Shown here: piece by piece, positions 17,447 to 27,119 of the stretch
How the letters are laid out: the number at the start of each line of letters is the position of its first letter
Numbering within the stretch: position 1 is the stretch's first letter
The notes under the pieces: generated by a model
Told to the model about the DNA's origin: nothing
The model's input: only the letters and a program-made list of their open reading frames with translations
Database searches by the model: none
Origin: JAXMBN01 sp046349875
Lineage (GTDB): Bacteria; Planctomycetota; Planctomycetia; Pirellulales; Pirellulaceae
Reading direction: 5' to 3'
DNA: 64,000 nucleotides
Assembly (NCBI GenBank): GCA_046349875.1
Contig: JAXMBN010000001.1
Coordinates: 204,687 to 268,686 of the forward strand
Translations under genes and position numbers: made by a program

Positions 17447-18214
17447 TTAGTAGCGTGGTTGGGATGCAGGGTTTTGCGAAGTGATGGTGGATGGGCCCGT
17501 CGTCGTATTGGCCGGTGGATTGCTGGCCATGCGAACATTGAGTGCTGCGATCCGCTGAAAAACCTCGGGCTGCATCGCATTGATGGCGAGACTCTGCTGA
17601 TAGTTTTGAAGAGCTTGTGGAAGATCTCCCGAGGTTTCTCGCATGCGTCCCTTCGCGGCCCATGCCTTGGAATTGTTGGGATCCATGGCCAAAGCTTCGT
17701 CGAGATATTGTTCCGCGACCTTGGTATGACCGAACTCTTGATAGAGTCGACTCAATTCCAAGCGCGCGTCGGAAAGTGTTGGTGCGGAATTGGCCCAGTT
17801 CTTGAGAAAGGTAAAGGCCTTGTCTTGGCGATTCGATTCGACCAAAAGCACCGCTAAGCCTCGATGGCACTCCACATGATTCGGCGAGATATCCAAGCAC
17901 TGATGATAGAGTGCTTCCGCCTGATCGATCAGTTTCTGATCTTTCTTGCCAACACCCATTTTGTGATAAGTGGAAGCCAGGTTGTAGTACACATCGGGAT
18001 TGGTTGGGTCGGTTCGCTTGGCTGTTTCAAATTGCTGAAGAGCTTCGGGATAACGCCCTTGTTGGAAGAGCTGAACGCCCGTCGTATTTTGACCGTGACT
18101 GGTCCAACGGCAGCCTGTCATCGCATGGATCGCAACGAACAATAAACCTACACAGGCTAACCGATGGAATGGAACTCCCTTCGGAACGCTTGTCTTTTCG
18201 ATCATCCGGTTCAT
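17447..18214 (-). CDS. TPR-repeat lipoprotein
   Basis: A 255-residue lipoprotein. Residues 1-34 form a signal peptide with a lipobox-like AMTGC. At least five TPR units follow, for example GVQLFQQGRYPEALQQFETA, VYYNLASTYHKMG, CHRGLAVLLVESNRQDKA, LELSRLYQEFGHTKVAEQYLDEAL and WAAKGRMRETSGDLPQALQNY, ending in a Thr/Pro/Ser-rich tail. TPR proteins are scaffolds for protein-protein contacts; here the scaffold would be anchored in the envelope. AAGGA stands about 10 nt before the start. It converges tail to tail with yhaN, only 18 nt apart. The partner is unknown. Confidence 0.82.
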   Translation of the reverse strand: MNRMIEKTSVPKGVPFHRLACVGLLFVAIHAMTGCRWTSHGQNTTGVQLFQQGRYPEALQQFETAKRTDPTNPDVYYNLASTYHKMGVGKKDQKLIDQAEALYHQCLDISPNHVECHRGLAVLLVESNRQDKAFTFLKNWANSAPTLSDARLELSRLYQEFGHTKVAEQYLDEALAMDPNNSKAWAAKGRMRETSGDLPQALQNYQQSLAINAMQPEVFQRIAALNVRMASNPPANTTTGPSTITSQNPASQPRY

Positions 18215-18435
18215 CGCTTGCCATCCTTAACGAAGACTTCGTTTGCTTCGGGGAAGGTAGTGATTTCGCGGAGGCTCGGCAAGATCGATCGAGCAAAACG
18301 AGAGAAGGGCAGGGGGGAGAGTGGCAATTCGCAGGGGAACGCGATACCATCGTGTCACCAACGAGATGGCATCGCTAGCATTGCGCCCAAGAAGAGGGTG
18401 TGGCAGGATGCCGAAGCGGATCGCAATGGGAAACG

Positions 18436-19833
18436 ATGATGGAAAGCCAATCACCAACGGAATCAACATCGAGCACGGAGTACGAACGCGAGCGGGTTCC
18501 CGACCGAGCCTTGAAAGGTCCTGCCGCCTTTTGGGGCATGTATGCAGGAGAACATACCGCTGGCACCGAGTTCATGATCGGTCCCTTGTTCGTGTCGTGG
18601 GGAGCCAGTGCAGCTAGTTTGATCTTTGGCCTGCTGCTTGGAAATCTCCTTGCCGTACTGACGTGGCGGTATTTGACAGCGGTCGTGGCAACGCAGAAGC
18701 GATGGACGCTTTATTATCAGATGGAGAGAATCGCCGGGCCGGTTCTGGTCAAAATCTATAACTTGGCCAATGGTCTTTTGTTCTGTTTCTTAGCAGGGGC
18801 CATGATCACGGTTTCTGCAACCGCCGTAGGGCCTTTCTTTCCTGAAGGCTCGATTGCGATGCCTACCTTTCAATCATGGCTCCCGACGGGTCCAGCATGG
18901 ATCGTCTCCTGCGTTGTGATTGGACTAGCCATGATCGTCGTCGCACTGAAAGGGTATGGAGTTGTCGCCAAGGTAGGCCATTATTCGGCTCCATGGATGC
19001 TGCTTGTGTTTGTTGCTTGTGCTCTTGTCACGCTGGGCAGACTCAAAACGTTTGATCTTTGGGCACTGCTCACACCTCCACCAGGCACCGAACCCAAGAT
19101 TAGCTTTTGGGGTGTGGTTTTCTTCTCCTGGTTTTGCAATGCGGCGATGCACTTGGGGATGGCGGATGTGTCGGTGCTTCGCTTTGCCAAGAAACCGAGT
19201 TCGGGTTGGGCTTCTGCTGCAGGGATGTTTCTAGGGCACTATGTTGCTTGGATTTGTGCGGCGTTGTTGCTGGTGTATTGGGTACGCGAGCATGGTGTCG
19301 ATCCCGCTGTGGGCAAAGATCCGGGAACGATGGTCAATGATGCTGTTGGATGGGCAGGTCTCATCTGCGTGATCGTCGCGGGCTGGACCACGGCCAATCC
19401 TACGCTCTATCGCGCTGGCTTAGCCTTTCAAGGCATCGCGAAGTATCGCGATCCACGGCAACGATTATCGCTGGGATCCTGTGCATCGCTTCGGGAACGT
19501 TTCACTGCCATCGCTATGAAGCTGCTCGATTTCGTTGGCATCTATGGTACGATCCTCGCACCCGTCGGTGCGATCGTGCTCGTCGATCATTTCCTTGCTG
19601 CACGACTTGGCATTCCCGTGGAACCAGCTATCCATCGACGATCGTTGTTCGAATGGAATGTACTACTGGCATGGCTGATCCCTGTTGCAATCGGCATGTA
19701 TCTCCATTTCGAGCAGGGTGTGTTTCCTTCGTATCTTCCTTTGCCGTGTTCGCTTGCCCGTGGATTGCTTTACATTGTGCTTTATCAAGTGTTTGGACGA
19801 TCGGCGACACACGCAAAGCGAGGTGTAGCATGA
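18436..19833 (+). CDS. NCS1-like (purine/cytosine-type) permease
   Basis: About 465 residues with about 12 hydrophobic segments. The N-terminal block FMIGPLFVSWGASAASLIFGLLLGNLLAVLTW resembles nucleobase:cation symporters of the NCS1/CodB type, and a later GLICVIVAGWTTANPTLYRAG segment also fits that group. The real substrate is not determined by sequence. The start at ATG 18436 is supported by GGGA 6-8 nt upstream; the frame is open to 18400. Its stop overlaps the ATG of the next gene (ATGA), and an exported FAD oxidoreductase follows, so the three probably form an operon for uptake and conversion of one compound. SSS-type transport is the main alternative. Confidence 0.72.
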   Translation: MMESQSPTESTSSTEYERERVPDRALKGPAAFWGMYAGEHTAGTEFMIGPLFVSWGASAASLIFGLLLGNLLAVLTWRYLTAVVATQKRWTLYYQMERIAGPVLVKIYNLANGLLFCFLAGAMITVSATAVGPFFPEGSIAMPTFQSWLPTGPAWIVSCVVIGLAMIVVALKGYGVVAKVGHYSAPWMLLVFVACALVTLGRLKTFDLWALLTPPPGTEPKISFWGVVFFSWFCNAAMHLGMADVSVLRFAKKPSSGWASAAGMFLGHYVAWICAALLLVYWVREHGVDPAVGKDPGTMVNDAVGWAGLICVIVAGWTTANPTLYRAGLAFQGIAKYRDPRQRLSLGSCASLRERFTAIAMKLLDFVGIYGTILAPVGAIVLVDHFLAARLGIPVEPAIHRRSLFEWNVLLAWLIPVAIGMYLHFEQGVFPSYLPLPCSLARGLLYIVLYQVFGRSATHAKRGVA

Positions 19834-19997
19834 AACGAGTTTTGCAAATCCTTGGAGCTATTGCGTTGCTTTGCACGATCGCTCCTTCGGCCCTCTTTGC
19901 CATGCAGTGGATCTCCTTGGAACTCGTCAAGGGAAGTATGATGATTGGCACGGTCCTTTGGTTTGCCACTGCACCTTTTTGGATGAAGGCCGAGTAA
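19830..19997 (+). CDS. 55-residue membrane protein coupled to the permease
   Basis: A micro-protein whose ATG (19830) overlaps the TGA of the permease gene. It consists of two hydrophobic segments (about residues 5-25 and 33-50) separated by a short MQWISLELVKG turn and ends FWMKAE. Small two-helix partners encoded right after a transporter gene are known elsewhere, for example MetS with the methionine transporter MetP, so a role as small subunit of the permease is inferred. I recognise no named family. The overlap, membrane topology and same-strand location make it a real gene rather than a chance frame. Confidence 0.65.
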   Translation: MKRVLQILGAIALLCTIAPSALFAMQWISLELVKGSMMIGTVLWFATAPFWMKAE

Positions 19998-20024
19998 TCT
20001 AAGAACTTGAGGTTTGAAAACAAC

Positions 20025-21749
20025 GTGATCTATCGCCGCCGCTTTCTCTCCCGGTCTCTTGCCACCAGTGTCGCTTTGTTCTCTCCCTATGCCTTCTTAA
20101 AACAGGTATCGGGAACGGAGCACGCATTGGAGAATGCTCGTGAGCGATCGTACGATGTCGTCATTCTCGGAGGAGGTCTGGGTGGTTGCTCGGCTGCGTT
20201 AGCGGCTCTCCAATCGGGTTTGAGAGTGCTCCTTACCGAAGAAACCGATTGGATCGGAGGGCAGCTAACCCAACAGGCAGTTCCACCCGATGAACACCGT
20301 TGGATCGAGACCACAGGTTGCAATCCGAGTTATCGCGAACTTCGAAATCGGATACGGGATTACTATCGGCGCAATTATCCTTTGACCGATGCAGCGAAGG
20401 CCAAGCCCAATCTCAATCCAGGCAACGGCAGCGTTTCACCGTTGTGCCATGAACCTCGCGTTGCCTTGGCTGTGTTGCATGAAATGCTTGGGCCTTGGCT
20501 GAGCAATGGTCGCTTGACGTTAGCGTTGGAGACGCGTCTGGTCGAAGCACGCGTTGGAGGAGATCGTATTGAATCCGTCTGCTTCGAAACTCGATCGGGT
20601 CACAAGATTTGGGTTACGGGATCGTACTATATCGATGCAACGGAGCAGGGAGATCTTCTCCCGATGACCAAGACCGAATATCAAATCGGGAGCGAAGCTC
20701 AATCGGTAACCCAAGAACCCCATGCACCTTCGGTGGCTGACCCCAAGAACATTCAATCGTTTGTCCATTGCTTTGCCATCGATTATTTGGAAGAAGAAGA
20801 TCACACCATCGATCGGCCTCGGGATTACGCCTTTTGGCGCGACCATGTTCCCAATCTTCGACCGGCATGGTCGGGAAAATTGTTGAGTCTGAGTTATTCA
20901 TCGCCTCGCGATCTCAAACCCAAGACGTTGGATTTTGTCCCTGAAACGGCAGGAAAACCGCTTCCTAAAACTCCGGGACTCAACTTGTGGATGTATCGAC
21001 GATTGCTGGATCCGAGCCAATTCACAGCGGGAGCGTACCGCAGTGGAATTTCGTTGGTCAATTGGCCACAAAACGATTACATGCTCGGCAATATCGTCGA
21101 TGAACCGGCAGACGTCATTGCCAAACATCTCGAAGGAGCCAAACAACTAAGCCTATCATGGTTGTACTGGCTGCAAACAGAAGCACCTCGACCGGATGGT
21201 GGCCAGGGATGGAAAGGACTTCGCTTACGTCATGATATTGTGGGAACGGAAGATGGACTGGCGAAGTATCCGTACATCCGTGAATCGCGCCGCATCCAAG
21301 CCGAGTTCACGATTCTCGAACAGCATATCGCCAAAGCGTCGCGCGTCGCGTTGCAGAAGTCGAGTGACTCCAAGCCAACCTCGGAAAACTTTGCGGACTC
21401 GGTTGGTATCGGATACTATCATCTCGACCTCCATCCAAGCTCGCGTGGCGACAACTACATCGATTTTGAAAGTCTTCCCTTCCAAATTCCGTTGGGTGCT
21501 CTCATTCCTCGCCGTGTCGAGAATCTCATTGCGGGCTGCAAGAACATTGGAACCACTCACATCAGCAACGGATGCTATCGGCTTCATCCGGTAGAGTGGG
21601 GCATTGGTGAAGCGGCTGGCCGATTGGCTGCCTATTGTTTGCAGAACAAACAAACACCACGTGCCGTTCGCAATACTCCCGCCGCTCTTTCAAGTTTCCA
21701 ATCGGGGCTCGTTGCCGCCGGAATTGAACTCGAATGGAAATCGCTTTAA
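20025..21749 (+). CDS. Exported FAD-dependent oxidoreductase (PF12831-type)
   Basis: About 574 residues. The N-terminus has an RRRFLSRSLA twin-arginine-like signal. An FAD-binding Rossmann motif follows (VVILGGGLGGCSAALAAL, about residues 45-62) with the family block ETDWIGGQLTQQAVPPDEHR and TTGCNPSYRELRNRIR. Near the end NLIAGCKNIGTTHISNGCYR and PVEWGIGEAAGRLAAYCL are typical of planctomycete FAD_oxidored proteins. The substrate is unknown. The start is uncertain: GTG at 20025 is preceded by GAGG at a good distance, and a TTG at 20007 is also in frame. It lies 27 nt after the micro-protein gene and probably belongs to the permease operon. A hairpin closes the unit at 21791. Confidence 0.8.
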   Translation: MIYRRRFLSRSLATSVALFSPYAFLKQVSGTEHALENARERSYDVVILGGGLGGCSAALAALQSGLRVLLTEETDWIGGQLTQQAVPPDEHRWIETTGCNPSYRELRNRIRDYYRRNYPLTDAAKAKPNLNPGNGSVSPLCHEPRVALAVLHEMLGPWLSNGRLTLALETRLVEARVGGDRIESVCFETRSGHKIWVTGSYYIDATEQGDLLPMTKTEYQIGSEAQSVTQEPHAPSVADPKNIQSFVHCFAIDYLEEEDHTIDRPRDYAFWRDHVPNLRPAWSGKLLSLSYSSPRDLKPKTLDFVPETAGKPLPKTPGLNLWMYRRLLDPSQFTAGAYRSGISLVNWPQNDYMLGNIVDEPADVIAKHLEGAKQLSLSWLYWLQTEAPRPDGGQGWKGLRLRHDIVGTEDGLAKYPYIRESRRIQAEFTILEQHIAKASRVALQKSSDSKPTSENFADSVGIGYYHLDLHPSSRGDNYIDFESLPFQIPLGALIPRRVENLIAGCKNIGTTHISNGCYRLHPVEWGIGEAAGRLAAYCLQNKQTPRAVRNTPAALSSFQSGLVAAGIELEWKSL

Positions 21750-21790
21750 GGCGAGCTCTTTCGGATCTTTATTTAGTTCGTTTTCTTATC

Positions 21791-21814
21791 AACCGTAGAT
21801 CGTTAGCTACGGTT
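21791..21814 (+). terminator. Hairpin after the FAD oxidoreductase gene
   Basis: AACCGTAG (21791-21798) pairs with CTACGGTT (21807-21814) around an 8-nt loop, followed by TCTTCG. The U-tract is weak. It lies 42 nt after the stop codon and 180 nt before the marR-type gene. Confidence 0.5.
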
Positions 21815-21995
21815 TCTTCGATACCGGTTTGGATTTCAAAACACTCTGCAAGCGACTGAAAGTCAACGTTCAGGGACCTGGAGGTCGAGTTCCGGAAGCC
21901 CTAACCCACTACAAAGTGGCATTGCCCGTCCAGCACGATCCTACTAGCGTAGAATTATTCGACGATCGAACTATTCACGGCACGAAGGAAATCGG

Positions 21996-22481
21996 ATGGA
22001 TGAAGAGCTAGAAAATCAGGCGGCGGACCTCGGGGCCGTCATCCGAGAGATCCTCAAGCAATTCCAGTCGATCCATGCCATGGCGGCCGAGGGCCCCCAT
22101 GCGCACTTAACTCATCACGAACTCTTCTTGATGGAGCATCTGGGTGAAGAAGGTCCTCAAAAGATGCGGTCGCTCGCCGAATACCTCGGGGTGGCCGTCA
22201 ATACGATGACCACCATCATCGACGGTCTAGAAAACAAAGGGCTCGTCCTCCGATCCCGGTCCCAAGAGGATCGGCGCGTCATTCACATCGAATTGACTCC
22301 TATCGGCAAGGAGACTCTCGAGTCGGCCATGCAATCCAAAATGGATTTTCACCGAGCGATTCTGGGTGTTCTCGAGCCCAAGGAACGCAACATGCTTCTC
22401 AAACTATTTCGCAAGATCGCGTTGGCTGGCGAAGACCAAGTTTCATTGGTCGTGCGACAACGTTCCACCCTTAGTCAGTGA
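21996..22481 (+). CDS. MarR-family transcriptional regulator
   Basis: A 161-residue winged-helix protein. The DNA-binding part covers about residues 40-105: LTHHELFLMEHLGEEGPQKMRSLAEYLG, recognition helix VNTMTTIIDGLENKGLV and the wing RSRSQEDRRVIHIELTPIGKE. Flanking helices would form the dimer interface. MarR proteins usually repress an adjacent efflux operon and are released by small phenolic or toxic ligands. Here it is the first gene of a unit with a membrane-fusion protein and an RND pump, so it probably controls them and itself. AAGGAAAT lies about 8 nt before the ATG. Its stop overlaps a GTG of the next frame. Confidence 0.87.
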   Translation: MDEELENQAADLGAVIREILKQFQSIHAMAAEGPHAHLTHHELFLMEHLGEEGPQKMRSLAEYLGVAVNTMTTIIDGLENKGLVLRSRSQEDRRVIHIELTPIGKETLESAMQSKMDFHRAILGVLEPKERNMLLKLFRKIALAGEDQVSLVVRQRSTLSQ

Positions 22482-22492
22482 GTCTTCCATCG

Positions 22493-23914
22493 ATGCCAAC
22501 GACTACCCCCATCGAAGATCGAGTCACCATGCCTGGACGACAAGACGTCCACTCTCATTCCGATGCCGTGCAGCATGCTACGGGAAACGCGACCATGCGA
22601 CCAAAGGAGCGTTCCGGTTGGCTCATCCGCGCTGGATGGATTGGAACCTTTTCTTTGGCTACGTTTGCGGGAGGTTGGTGGTTAGGACATCGCCAAGAGG
22701 CCGAGTCTCATAAGCTTGGATTGGATGAAGCTCCCAAAGCAAGCGATACCAAGACATTTAAGATTACCGCAGAACCGGTTCGATTCCAAAAGCTTCGTCG
22801 GTATGTGGAAGCGATTGGAACGATTCATGGATATGAAGAACTCACCTTGGCGGCCAAAGTCGACGGCCGGATCAAGAAGATCCATCACGATATGGCGAGT
22901 CGTGTATCACCTGGAACACTCTTGTTGGAGATCGATCCTACCGATGCCAAGCTCGCGGTCGATCAAGCCGAACAAGCTTTGCAAGCCGAGCTTGCCAGAT
23001 GGGGATTTGCTCAAGTTCCCGATGCATCGACCGATCTCCAAAAGCTCCCGACCGTACAGTCGGCGCGATTGAAGGCCGACCTAGCCCAATCAAAGTTTCA
23101 ACGGCTTTCATCGCTCCAGTCGGCCAATGCCGTAGCGCTTGAAGATCTTGACCAAGCTCGGTCCGATGCTCAAGTAACCGATTCGGATTGGCGCAATCAA
23201 CTGTTGATGGCCAAGCATGCTGCGGCAACCGCTATGTTGCGCTCTTCGGAACTTCAAATCGCCAAACAACGACTACTCGATACACAGCTCATCGCTCCAC
23301 AACCAACGCTCATTGAACGCCCCGAGGATGGGATCTACTCGATCTCAGAACGATTGGTGGCCGAAGGTACAATGGTTCGTCCCGGAGATGCCCTCTTCAA
23401 GTTGGTGCTCGGAAAAACCGTCAAACTACGCTTGTCCCTTCAAGAGATTCACAGTGGCGTGGTATCGGTTGGGCAAGAGGTCGAAGTCAGCACAGCTGCG
23501 ATCGATCATTCGCTTCATGGCAAAGTCTCGCGTATCAGTCCTATCATCGATCCTTCTACGCGAACGTTTGTCGTTGAAGTGGAAGTGCCGAATGATGACT
23601 TCCGACTCAAGCCCGGCGGATTTGCCAAAGCCAAAATTTTAGTGGGCGAACAAGACCATGTGGCCACGATCCCACTCAAGGGGCTCGATACCTTTGCAGG
23701 GGTCAATAAGATCTTCGTGATCGAACAAGGGATCGCCAGGGAAGCGCAAGTGCAGATTGGTGATCAGACCAACGAGTGGGTTGAGATCGTTCAGCCCAAG
23801 TTGGAAGAGGGTGCCATCATCGCTACAAGCGCCCAACGGATTCTATCGGATGGCTCGGCGGTTGAGATTCGAACTGTAGAGGAAACCGCGACGCGCGAAG
23901 GAGATTCCAAGTAA
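22493..23914 (+). CDS. RND efflux periplasmic adaptor (membrane-fusion protein)
   Basis: About 473 residues. An N-terminal membrane anchor (about residues 45-62) is followed by the HlyD/AcrA-type lipoyl half-motif LTLAAKVDGRIKKIHHDMAS RVSPG, a helical hairpin (LAVDQAEQALQAELARW to AKQRLLDTQL) and the beta-barrel and membrane-proximal domains (VKLRLSLQEIHSGVVSVGQE, VSRISPIIDPSTRTFVVEVE). It links the inner-membrane pump to an outer-membrane channel, which is not encoded here. The start is uncertain (GTG 22478 or ATG 22493). Its TAA overlaps the ATG of the pump gene (TAATG at 23912-23916), showing tight coupling. Confidence 0.85.
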   Translation: MPTTTPIEDRVTMPGRQDVHSHSDAVQHATGNATMRPKERSGWLIRAGWIGTFSLATFAGGWWLGHRQEAESHKLGLDEAPKASDTKTFKITAEPVRFQKLRRYVEAIGTIHGYEELTLAAKVDGRIKKIHHDMASRVSPGTLLLEIDPTDAKLAVDQAEQALQAELARWGFAQVPDASTDLQKLPTVQSARLKADLAQSKFQRLSSLQSANAVALEDLDQARSDAQVTDSDWRNQLLMAKHAAATAMLRSSELQIAKQRLLDTQLIAPQPTLIERPEDGIYSISERLVAEGTMVRPGDALFKLVLGKTVKLRLSLQEIHSGVVSVGQEVEVSTAAIDHSLHGKVSRISPIIDPSTRTFVVEVEVPNDDFRLKPGGFAKAKILVGEQDHVATIPLKGLDTFAGVNKIFVIEQGIAREAQVQIGDQTNEWVEIVQPKLEEGAIIATSAQRILSDGSAVEIRTVEETATREGDSK

Positions 23915-26900
23915 TGTCCTTTTCGGATGTTTGCATCAAACGACCTGTTTTTACGTGGGTGTTGGTGGCCATACCCGTGGTCCTTGGACTTGTGGCCTAC
24001 AACGAATTAGGCGTGGACTTGTTTCCCAAAGTCGACTTTCCCGTCATTTCGATTTCGGCACTGCTCCCTGGGGCCAGCGCCGAAGAAATGGAATCGTCGG
24101 TCACCAAACCGCTGGAAGAAGCTGCTCAACACGATCTCTGGAATCGATGAGCTTCGGTCGATCACTCGCGAAGGCTCAACGACTGTCATTGTTCGCTTCG
24201 TCCTCGACAAAGATGGGGACGTTGGGGCTCAGGAGGCTCGCGACAAGATCTCTTCAATCATTCGCCAACTTCCGGATGGTATGGAAGTTCCGATCGTCAA
24301 CAAGTTTGATCTCGATGCTGCGCCGATCATGACCATCGGCGTTTCGGGCAAACGGGATATTCGCGAAGTAACCGAGATCGCTAAACATCAAATCCAGGAA
24401 CAGTTGCAAACGGTGCCCGGTGTCGGCAATGTTTTCTTGACGGGTGGTCGCAGTCGCGCCATCAACGTCCGTATCAACACGGATCGTTTGCGAGCCCATG
24501 GCGTGTCGATCGAAGAGGTTCGTCAAGCACTTGCGAATCAAAACATCGAATCCCCAGGTGGTATCGTCGATCAAGGACAGCGTGAAATGGTCCTGCGAAC
24601 GCTGGGTCGCATCGAAACCGCTGAACAATTCAACGAGTTGATCGTTGCGAACCGCAAGGGCTTTTCCATTCGCATCAAAGATATCGGAGTGGCCGAGGAC
24701 TCGTTTGAAGAACCGCGAGGCATGAGTCGGCTCGATGGACAGAACGCCGTGAGCCTCTTCGTACAAAAGCAGTCGGGTACCAATACGGTGGCCATCTCCG
24801 ACGCCGTGCAAAAAAGGCTCGATCGCGTCCGCAAAACGCTTCCCGAGGACATGCGGGTTGAGATGATTCAAGATCAATCGCGTTTCATCCGCATATCGAT
24901 GGACGAAGTGAAGTTTCACTTGATGCTGGCGGCAGTGCTTGTGGGTGCCACGATTCTCCTTTTCATACGGGATTGGCGCACGACCGTCATTGCGACGCTC
25001 GCCATTCCAACCTCCATCATTCCAACCTTTCTGTTCATGCAGTACATGGACTTCACGCTTAACAACATCACTATGCTTGGCCTAATCTTGGCGATTGGTA
25101 TCGTGATCGATGATGCTGTGGTGGTCCATGAAAATATTTTCCGACACATGGAAGAAGATGGCTTGGATGCTATGACCGCTTCGAGCCAAGGAACGAAGGA
25201 AATCGCATTGGCGGTGATCGCGACGAGCCTCTCGCTGGTCGTCATCTTTGTACCTGTGGCTTTCATGGGAGGTATGGTCGGCCGGTTTTTCAGCAGCTTC
25301 GGCTTGACGGTGGCCTTCGCCATCATGATGAGCCTTTTCGTTTCCTTTACGTTGACCCCGATGCTTTGCTCGCGATTCTTGAAGCTAGAACCGAAGCATG
25401 AGGGCGAGGCCTCGTCCAAGTCGGGATGGCTCTATCGCTGGACCGATCAATTTTATGCGGCATCCTTGCGTTGGTCCCTGCGCCATCGATGGCTCACCAT
25501 GGGAATCTGTGTGTTGATCGTTCTCTCCACCATCCCTATCGCCATGAATTTGGGCGCCAACCTCGTTCCTCGCGATGACCAAAGCGAATTTCAAGTTGGC
25601 TTTATCACACCCGAAGGTTATACGCTTGAACGCACCAATGAGTTGATCACCGAAATTGAAGGGCGACTCTCCAAGCTACCAGGAGTGGTGCACCGGTTTG
25701 TGTCGATTGGTGAAACCGGAAGTGGAAAAGGGCAGGGGGACGTAACGCGTGGTTCCATTTACTTGCGCATACGCGATCTTGAAGAAAGGAAGTTCACACA
25801 GTTCGAATTGATGCGTCGTGCCCGCAAGATCCTTCAAGATTATCCCGACCTTCGCACCAGTGTTTCCGACGTTTCTGCGATCGGCGGTGGTGCTAACGGC
25901 GATAGTCGAATTTTCCAAATCAGCCTACAAGGACCCGACATCGAACAACTAGGTATCTACGCTGAGAAACTGAAGTCTCGCTTGAGAGAACTCAAAGGAC
26001 TCGTGGATGTTGATTCGACCTTATCGCTTCGCAAGCCTGAAGTCCAAGTCAACATCGATCGCGATCGCGCGATGGATCTTGGCATTCCTGTTCAATCGAT
26101 TGCCAACACTCTTCGCGTCTTGGTTGGCGGCCAAATCGTTTCCACCTACAAAGAAGGCTCGGAGCAATACGACGTGTGGCTTCGCGCAGACAAGCCATTT
26201 CGAGGTAGTCGCAAAGAACTTGAGTCACTTTCTATTCCCTCGCCGCGGGTTGGACAAGTGGAATTGAGTCGACTGGCCAAACTGGAAGAACAACAGGGCC
26301 CAAGCCAGATCGATCGATTGAATCGCCAGCGGACGGTGACCATCATGGCGCATCCCGATGAAGTGTCGCTCAATGATGCGGTGAACTATGCCAACAAAGT
26401 CGTGGAGGAATTGCAAATGCCTCCTGAATACCAACGCGTCTTCGGTGGTCAGGCAGACATGCTGGCAGAGACCGCTTACTACTTCATGGTTGCGCTCACG
26501 TTGAGCATCACCTTCATGTACTTGATCTTGGCGGCTCAGTTCGAAAGCTGGATCCATCCGGTCAGTATCTTGGCCGGACTTCCTGTGACCATTCCGTTCG
26601 GTCTACTTTCATTACTTCTGTTCCGAACCCCTATGGATCTCTACGCGATGTTCGGCCTCTTCATGTTGATCGGGATCGTGAAGAAGAACGGCATTCTGCA
26701 AGTAGACAAGACCAATGAGTTGCGTCGATCCACGTCAATGGATCGCACTCAAGCTATCATGGAAGCCAACCATATTCGCTTGCGTCCCATTTTGATGACC
26801 ACGGTGATGTTGATCGCTGCCATGACTCCCATCGCGTTGGGTGCAGGCCCGGGCGCGAGTGCCCGCGCGAGCATGGCCAAGGTCATCATCGGAGGCCAAG

Positions 26901-27058
26901 CCTTATCCTTGTTGCTATCGTTAGTCGCCACGCCGGTTGCCTATTCCCTTTGGGACGACTTCCAGCTTTGGCTCTACGGGAAACGAAAGGCGTCCGCTTC
27001 ACCTTCCCCATTGTCTTCTCTCGGTGGAACACAAGGCAAGGCATCGTTACCCTCCTAA
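23914..27058 (+). pseudogene. RND-family efflux pump, interrupted by one frameshift
   Basis: An AcrB/MdtC-like pump of about 1047 codons if repaired. It starts with IKRPVFTWVLVAIPVVLGLV (first membrane helix) and FPKVDFPVISISALLPGASAEEMESSVTKPLEEA. The frame breaks after GAAGCTG at about 24124-24126, where one extra base (probably C) converts the expected VNTISGIDELRSITREG into a short tail ending at 24150. The other frame then continues to 27058 with the usual features: LGLILAIGIVIDDAVVVHENI (proton relay helix), FVPVAFMGGMVGRF, and the second half AMFGLFMLIGIVKKNGI. Everything else is intact, so either the sequence has a one-base error or the pump was lost very recently. In planctomycetes such pumps export drugs or lipophilic compounds. 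Confidence 0.8.
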
Positions 27059-27061
27059 AAA

Positions 27062-27092
27062 AGAAACGGCGAGCAGTTAGCTCGCCGTTTCT
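27062..27092 (-). terminator. Intrinsic terminator of the gltBD operon
   Basis: A perfect 13-bp stem (AGAAACGGCGAGC / GCTCGCCGTTTCT) with a 5-nt loop. On the minus strand it is followed directly by a run of T residues, so it terminates gltD transcripts; on the plus side it can also block read-through from the pump gene, which ends 3 nt away. Confidence 0.85.
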
Positions 27093-27119
27093 ATGGAGAA
27101 AGCGATCATCCTCCGTGCG

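Noticed and set aside
21829..22011. 60-codon frame starting with TTG before the MarR gene
   Set aside because: No ribosome binding site, overlaps the MarR start and has no motif; more likely leader sequence.
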